A stretch of 64,000 bases of DNA, taken from NCBI RefSeq assembly GCF_009827635.1, contig NZ_WTYW01000002.1, positions 186,001-250,000 of the forward strand, read 5' to 3'. The stretch is from Parapontixanthobacter aurantiacus. Its GTDB lineage: Bacteria > Pseudomonadota > Alphaproteobacteria > Sphingomonadales > Sphingomonadaceae. The notes below the pieces were generated by a model. It was not told the DNA's origin. It saw nothing but the letters and a program-made list of their open reading frames with translations, and searched no databases. A program made the position numbers and the translations under genes. The stretch's first letter is position 1; each line of letters begins with the position of its first letter. Positions 57,686 through 64,000 of the stretch are shown piece after piece.

Positions 57686-57946
57686 TTATTCCGCCGGAGC
57701 CATTTCGTCGGTCGTAGCGTCGGCTTCCATTGCCGGGTCGACAGCCGTTTCGTCGGTCATGGTTTCGTCGGTCATCGCCGGATCGGTTGCCATCGTGTCG
57801 TCGGTCGCCATCGGATCGACTGCCGGAGCTTCCATCGGTTCGGTCAGCGCGGGATCGGTCGCGGCGGTTTCGTCGGTCGCCGTTTCGCCGCAAGCTGCGA
57901 GGGCGAAGAAGACGGGAAGAGCTGCAACCAAAGCAATCTTTTTCAT
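57686..57946 (-). CDS. Small repeat-containing acidic lipoprotein
   Basis: 86 aa. Lipoprotein signal MKKIALVAALPVFFALAAC (Cys19), then an acidic, threonine- and methionine-rich mature part built of short degenerate repeats (ATDP, MATDD, MTDET). It has no hydrophobic core and is probably disordered. I recognise no family. AGGAAT lies upstream of the ATG and a strong terminator follows. Similar in style to the lipoprotein at 45411 but not homologous by eye. Confidence 0.7.
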   Translation of the reverse strand: MKKIALVAALPVFFALAACGETATDETAATDPALTEPMEAPAVDPMATDDTMATDPAMTDETMTDETAVDPAMEADATTDEMAPAE

Positions 57947-58067
57947 GATCTGTATTCCTGTAGCGCCATGATTGGCGTGGTCTTAAAATAGCCACATTCT
58001 TGCCGAGGAAAAGACATATTTGCGTGTCGTCGCCTTTTTTCCCGTTGTCCGGCAGATGTCTCGATCC

Positions 58068-58298
58068 TCAGCCGTCGGAGCGATAGCTCAGCAGATCGCC
58101 CGGCTGACAGTCGAGTTCCCGGCAGATCGCCTCCAGCGTCGAGAAGCGGATCGCCTTGGCCTTCCCGGTTTTGAGGATCGACAGGTTGGCTAAAGTCAGC
58201 CCGACCCGGTCGGCCAGTTCGGTCAGCGTCATGCGTCGTTCGTAGAGAAGGTCGTCGAGCCGCACCATGATTCTGGTTCCTTCGTTGTCTGCGCCCAT
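58068..58298 (-). CDS. XRE/YozG-like helix-turn-helix regulator
   Basis: 76 aa consisting almost only of a Cro/CI-type HTH: MVRLDDLLYERRMTLTELADRVGLT with recognition region LANLSILKTGKAKAIRFSTL, then LEAICRELDCQPGDLLSY. Such small regulators are almost always coded beside DUF2975 proteins, as here. ATG at 58298 overlaps the DUF2975 stop; a GTG one codon earlier is equally possible. It likely binds the CGATAA repeats over the promoter of its own operon (inference). Confidence 0.85.
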   Translation of the reverse strand: MGADNEGTRIMVRLDDLLYERRMTLTELADRVGLTLANLSILKTGKAKAIRFSTLEAICRELDCQPGDLLSYRSDG

Positions 58299-58834
58299 CA
58301 CACCATTCCTTCGAGATCTTCGCGCATTTCAGTTCCCTTGCGGAACACGCGGGCGAGTATGAATAAGGTGATGACGAGGACGATGCCGCTCAAGTCGAGG
58401 CCCGCTTCGAAAGACGCGTCGGTCTCCTCGAAGGCAACCTGCAGCGAATAGACGAGCCAGACCAGCGGGATTGTCAGAATTTGGATTGCGAGCATGATCC
58501 ACGCCATCGATGTCAACCGGTCGGCATTTTCGGGGACGAACGGATCGCCGTCGCCCACCGTGTCCACGATCCTTCGCATGTAGCGAAGGAAGAAGAACGC
58601 GCAGACGATGATCGTGAGCGTGACCGCCATCAACCCCAGCACTTGTGCCAACGGGAAGATGAAGTCCGGGTTTGCCAGTTCCGACCTCGCTTCGACCGTT
58701 ATCTTGTCCTGCCCGAAGAACAGGATCGGCATGCCGATGACCAGCGCGACGCCTGCGATGCCTATGAATGCCTGCGCGATGACGATGACGAGCCTGGCGA
58801 TGGCAAGAAGCGGATCTCTGGGTGTGACGGACAT
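58298..58834 (-). CDS. DUF2975 family membrane protein
   Basis: 178 aa with four hydrophobic helices (LLAIARLVIVIAQAFIGIAG, PLAQVLGLMAVTLTIIV, MAWIMLAIQILTIPLVW, GIVLVITLFILARVF) and the DUF2975 block RYMRRIVDTVGDGDPFVPENADRL in two parts (RYMRRIVDTV, GDPFVPENADRL). Function unknown; the protein is generally partnered with a small XRE regulator and may modulate it. ATG at 58834 behind GGGAGAGAG; the frame extends ten codons further upstream without support. Confidence 0.85.
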   Translation of the reverse strand: MSVTPRDPLLAIARLVIVIAQAFIGIAGVALVIGMPILFFGQDKITVEARSELANPDFIFPLAQVLGLMAVTLTIIVCAFFFLRYMRRIVDTVGDGDPFVPENADRLTSMAWIMLAIQILTIPLVWLVYSLQVAFEETDASFEAGLDLSGIVLVITLFILARVFRKGTEMREDLEGMV

Positions 58835-58874
58835 GGTCTCTCTCCCTGTATCTGAAATGGTCACGCCTTAATGA

Positions 58875-59006
58875 TCAGGCGAGAAGCGGCGCGCCCGCTA
58901 CAACCATGCTGCTGGTGCCCGGGATCACGACGATGGCGTTCATGGTGACGAGGGTCAGGATGACGGCGGCGAAACCGGCAGTGAGCTTGTTTGCGAAATT
59001 GGACAT
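58875..59006 (-). CDS. 43-aa hydrophobic microprotein, first gene of the DUF2975-XRE operon
   Basis: The ATG at 59006 is preceded by a strong AAGGAGAT at six bases. The protein has a short basic start (SNFANKLTAGF) and a long hydrophobic segment, AAVILTLVTMNAIVVIPG, so it is a single-pass or signal-like membrane peptide. It is the first gene after the operator-flanked promoter and lies 40 bases before DUF2975. I recognise the arrangement from other sphingomonads but not the function. The strong ribosome site and position argue that it is real. Confidence 0.7.
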   Translation of the reverse strand: MSNFANKLTAGFAAVILTLVTMNAIVVIPGTSSMVVAGAPLLA

Positions 59007-59029
59007 TATCGATCTCCTTGATGTTCAAT

Positions 59030-59111
59030 ATCGATAATCAATATGTCGAGTCGCCTTTATTGTCAATCGATAATATCGAAAAACGATAATGTGATGCGTG
59101 ATAATCGATAA
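59030..59111. repeat. Four CGATAA repeats around the module promoter (putative operators)
   Basis: CGATAA occurs at 59032, 59068, 59084 and 59106, within palindromic contexts such as TATCGATA and ATCGAT. One copy touches the -10 region and one abuts the -35 of the minus-strand promoter. The regular repetition over 80 bases looks like a multi-site repressor operator, most simply for the XRE protein at 58068. Confidence 0.65.
59038..59066 (-). promoter_or_regulatory. Promoter of the microprotein-DUF2975-XRE operon
   Basis: Minus strand: TTGACA (59066-59061), 17-base spacer, TATTGA (59043-59038). It is near-ideal sigma-70 spacing and the best -35 in the region, flanked directly by CGATAA repeats. 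Confidence 0.65.
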
Positions 59112-59148
59112 GCGGGAGTTTTTCGGGCTTTTTGCGTTCACCTGCTGT

Positions 59149-59177
59149 TTGACATGGCGGGGCGGGTTTCCTACATG
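59149..59177 (+). promoter_or_regulatory. Predicted rpoB promoter
   Basis: TTGACA (59149-59154), 17-base spacer, TACATG (59172-59177). The start site would be near 59184, leaving about 235 untranslated bases before rpoB, a long leader that may carry regulation or processing signals. Confidence 0.5.
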
Positions 59178-59418
59178 AGCGCCAACCGCATGTTTCGAGC
59201 AGGTCCGGTCCAAGCGCGGGGATCGGTCAATGGATGGAAGCAGCGGCATTCTCTATCGCGACGCAAACAAGCTGCACCAGCGGGCCGACCGGCTCGCCCG
59301 GATTGCAGCCTTTCGTGTGTCGCAGCGAATGTATCTCCCGGCGAATCGGTAGTAGAATTCATGCTGACCCGGACGCCGAGAGCGTCGGGGCAGCCAGACA
59401 AAGAGGCGAATTTCCTCC

Positions 59419-63609
<4,191 letters not shown>

Positions 63610-63612
63610 TCG

Positions 63613-63792
63613 ATGCGAGATAGGCCGGTAGCAGCGAACACTGTAATGGGCGTAGCCATGCTGATCATGGGTGCTTCGGCGCTAAGCTGGCCGGACGCGG
63701 GCATTTATAGGATTGTAATGGGAACATTACTTCTAGCTGGCTCTGCCACCTTCTTTGCGAAGGCCTATCGCGCTCACCAGACCGCCGATTGA
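63613..63792 (+). CDS. 59-aa two-helix membrane protein between rpoB and rpoC
   Basis: Starts four bases after the rpoB stop, with GGAG overlapping the rpoB end as a possible ribosome site. The product has two hydrophobic stretches (TVMGVAMLIMGASALSW and IVMGTLLLAGSATFF) joined by a short loop, PDAGIYR, and a basic C-terminus. Codons such as AGG, GTA, TTA and CTA are unlike those in rpoB, so it is either recently acquired or poorly expressed. No family recognised. The reading frame is clean and the membrane topology sensible. Confidence 0.5.
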   Translation: MRDRPVAANTVMGVAMLIMGASALSWPDAGIYRIVMGTLLLAGSATFFAKAYRAHQTAD

Positions 63793-63821
63793 TTGATTTT
63801 CTCCCATCTCAAGGGAATTGA

Positions 63822-64000
<179 letters not shown>

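Larger units (their letters stand above)
59007..59418. other. 412-bp divergent regulatory region before rpoB
   Basis: Holds the minus-strand promoter and repeats of the microprotein-DUF2975-XRE operon (59030-59111), the plus-strand rpoB promoter (59149-59177) and an rpoB leader of about 235 bases. Short frames inside the leader show no sign of coding. Confidence 0.6.

Overview
The window is a GC-rich (roughly 60-65%) chromosomal segment from an alphaproteobacterium, most likely Sphingomonadales of the Erythrobacter/Qipengyuania/Altererythrobacter type. This rests on the CtrA cell-cycle regulator, a short-LOV HWE histidine kinase of the Erythrobacter EL346 type, a bacterial CDC48-like AAA ATPase, a HIG1 twin-transmembrane protein, a DUF4167 protein and many small erythrobacter-style membrane or lipoproteins. 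It is almost entirely core genome. I see no prophage, insertion sequence, integrase, CRISPR array, tRNA or rRNA.

Layout. 1-3020: end of a DUF4112 gene, then a translationally coupled kynA-kynB-kynU operon (tryptophan to anthranilate). 3122-7326: LOV photoreceptor kinase, PAP2 phosphatase, lipoprotein L,D-transpeptidase, HNH endonuclease. 7452-11439: gluQ, HIG1 protein, cobalamin adenosyltransferase, 3-hydroxybutyryl-CoA dehydrogenase, a hydrophilic protein behind a consensus EcfG general-stress promoter, DUF202 and an acidic membrane protein. 11491-16547: mutS and the malic enzyme-PTA fusion. 16624-21125: small membrane protein, a DTG-type microbial rhodopsin gene broken by one in-frame amber codon, two SDR oxidoreductases, a TSUP permease and trmB. 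21501-24678: ctrA, rpoN, lptB. 24902-34771: BON-MscS channel, ppa, a tightly overlapping hisS-prfA-prmC cluster, DUF4167, lnt, metK. 34792-38297: a four-gene CoA-transferase operon in which a lipoprotein acid phosphatase sits between scoA and scoB. 38298-38781: non-coding stretch ending in a perfect intrinsic terminator, a candidate small RNA. 38782-45124: CDC48-like ATPase, MscS channel, polA. 45411-48538: small lipoprotein, a class A beta-lactamase-fold protein lacking the deacylation glutamate, host-attachment protein, EEP phosphodiesterase. 48621-53770: groSL with CIRCE, MATE exporter, succinate-semialdehyde dehydrogenase. 53808-64000: DUF305-LVIVD fusion, rplJL on the minus strand, a small 43-aa/DUF2975/XRE module with an operator-studded promoter, then rpoB, a 59-aa membrane ORF and the start of rpoC.

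The most notable observations are the rhodopsin gene. Its counterion, retinal lysine, DTG triad and Shine-Dalgarno are all intact, but TAG stands where the conserved helix-C tyrosine should be. In the same window prfA encodes an intact RF1 and several genes end in UAG, so UAG is an ordinary stop here. Next are the self-contained microprotein-DUF2975-XRE module with four CGATAA repeats around its promoter, the unexplained terminator-ending transcript at about 38.5 kb, and the phosphatase inserted between the two subunits of the CoA-transferase. Long antisense ORFs over rpoB, polA, the DUF305-LVIVD gene and others are codon-bias shadows and are not annotated.
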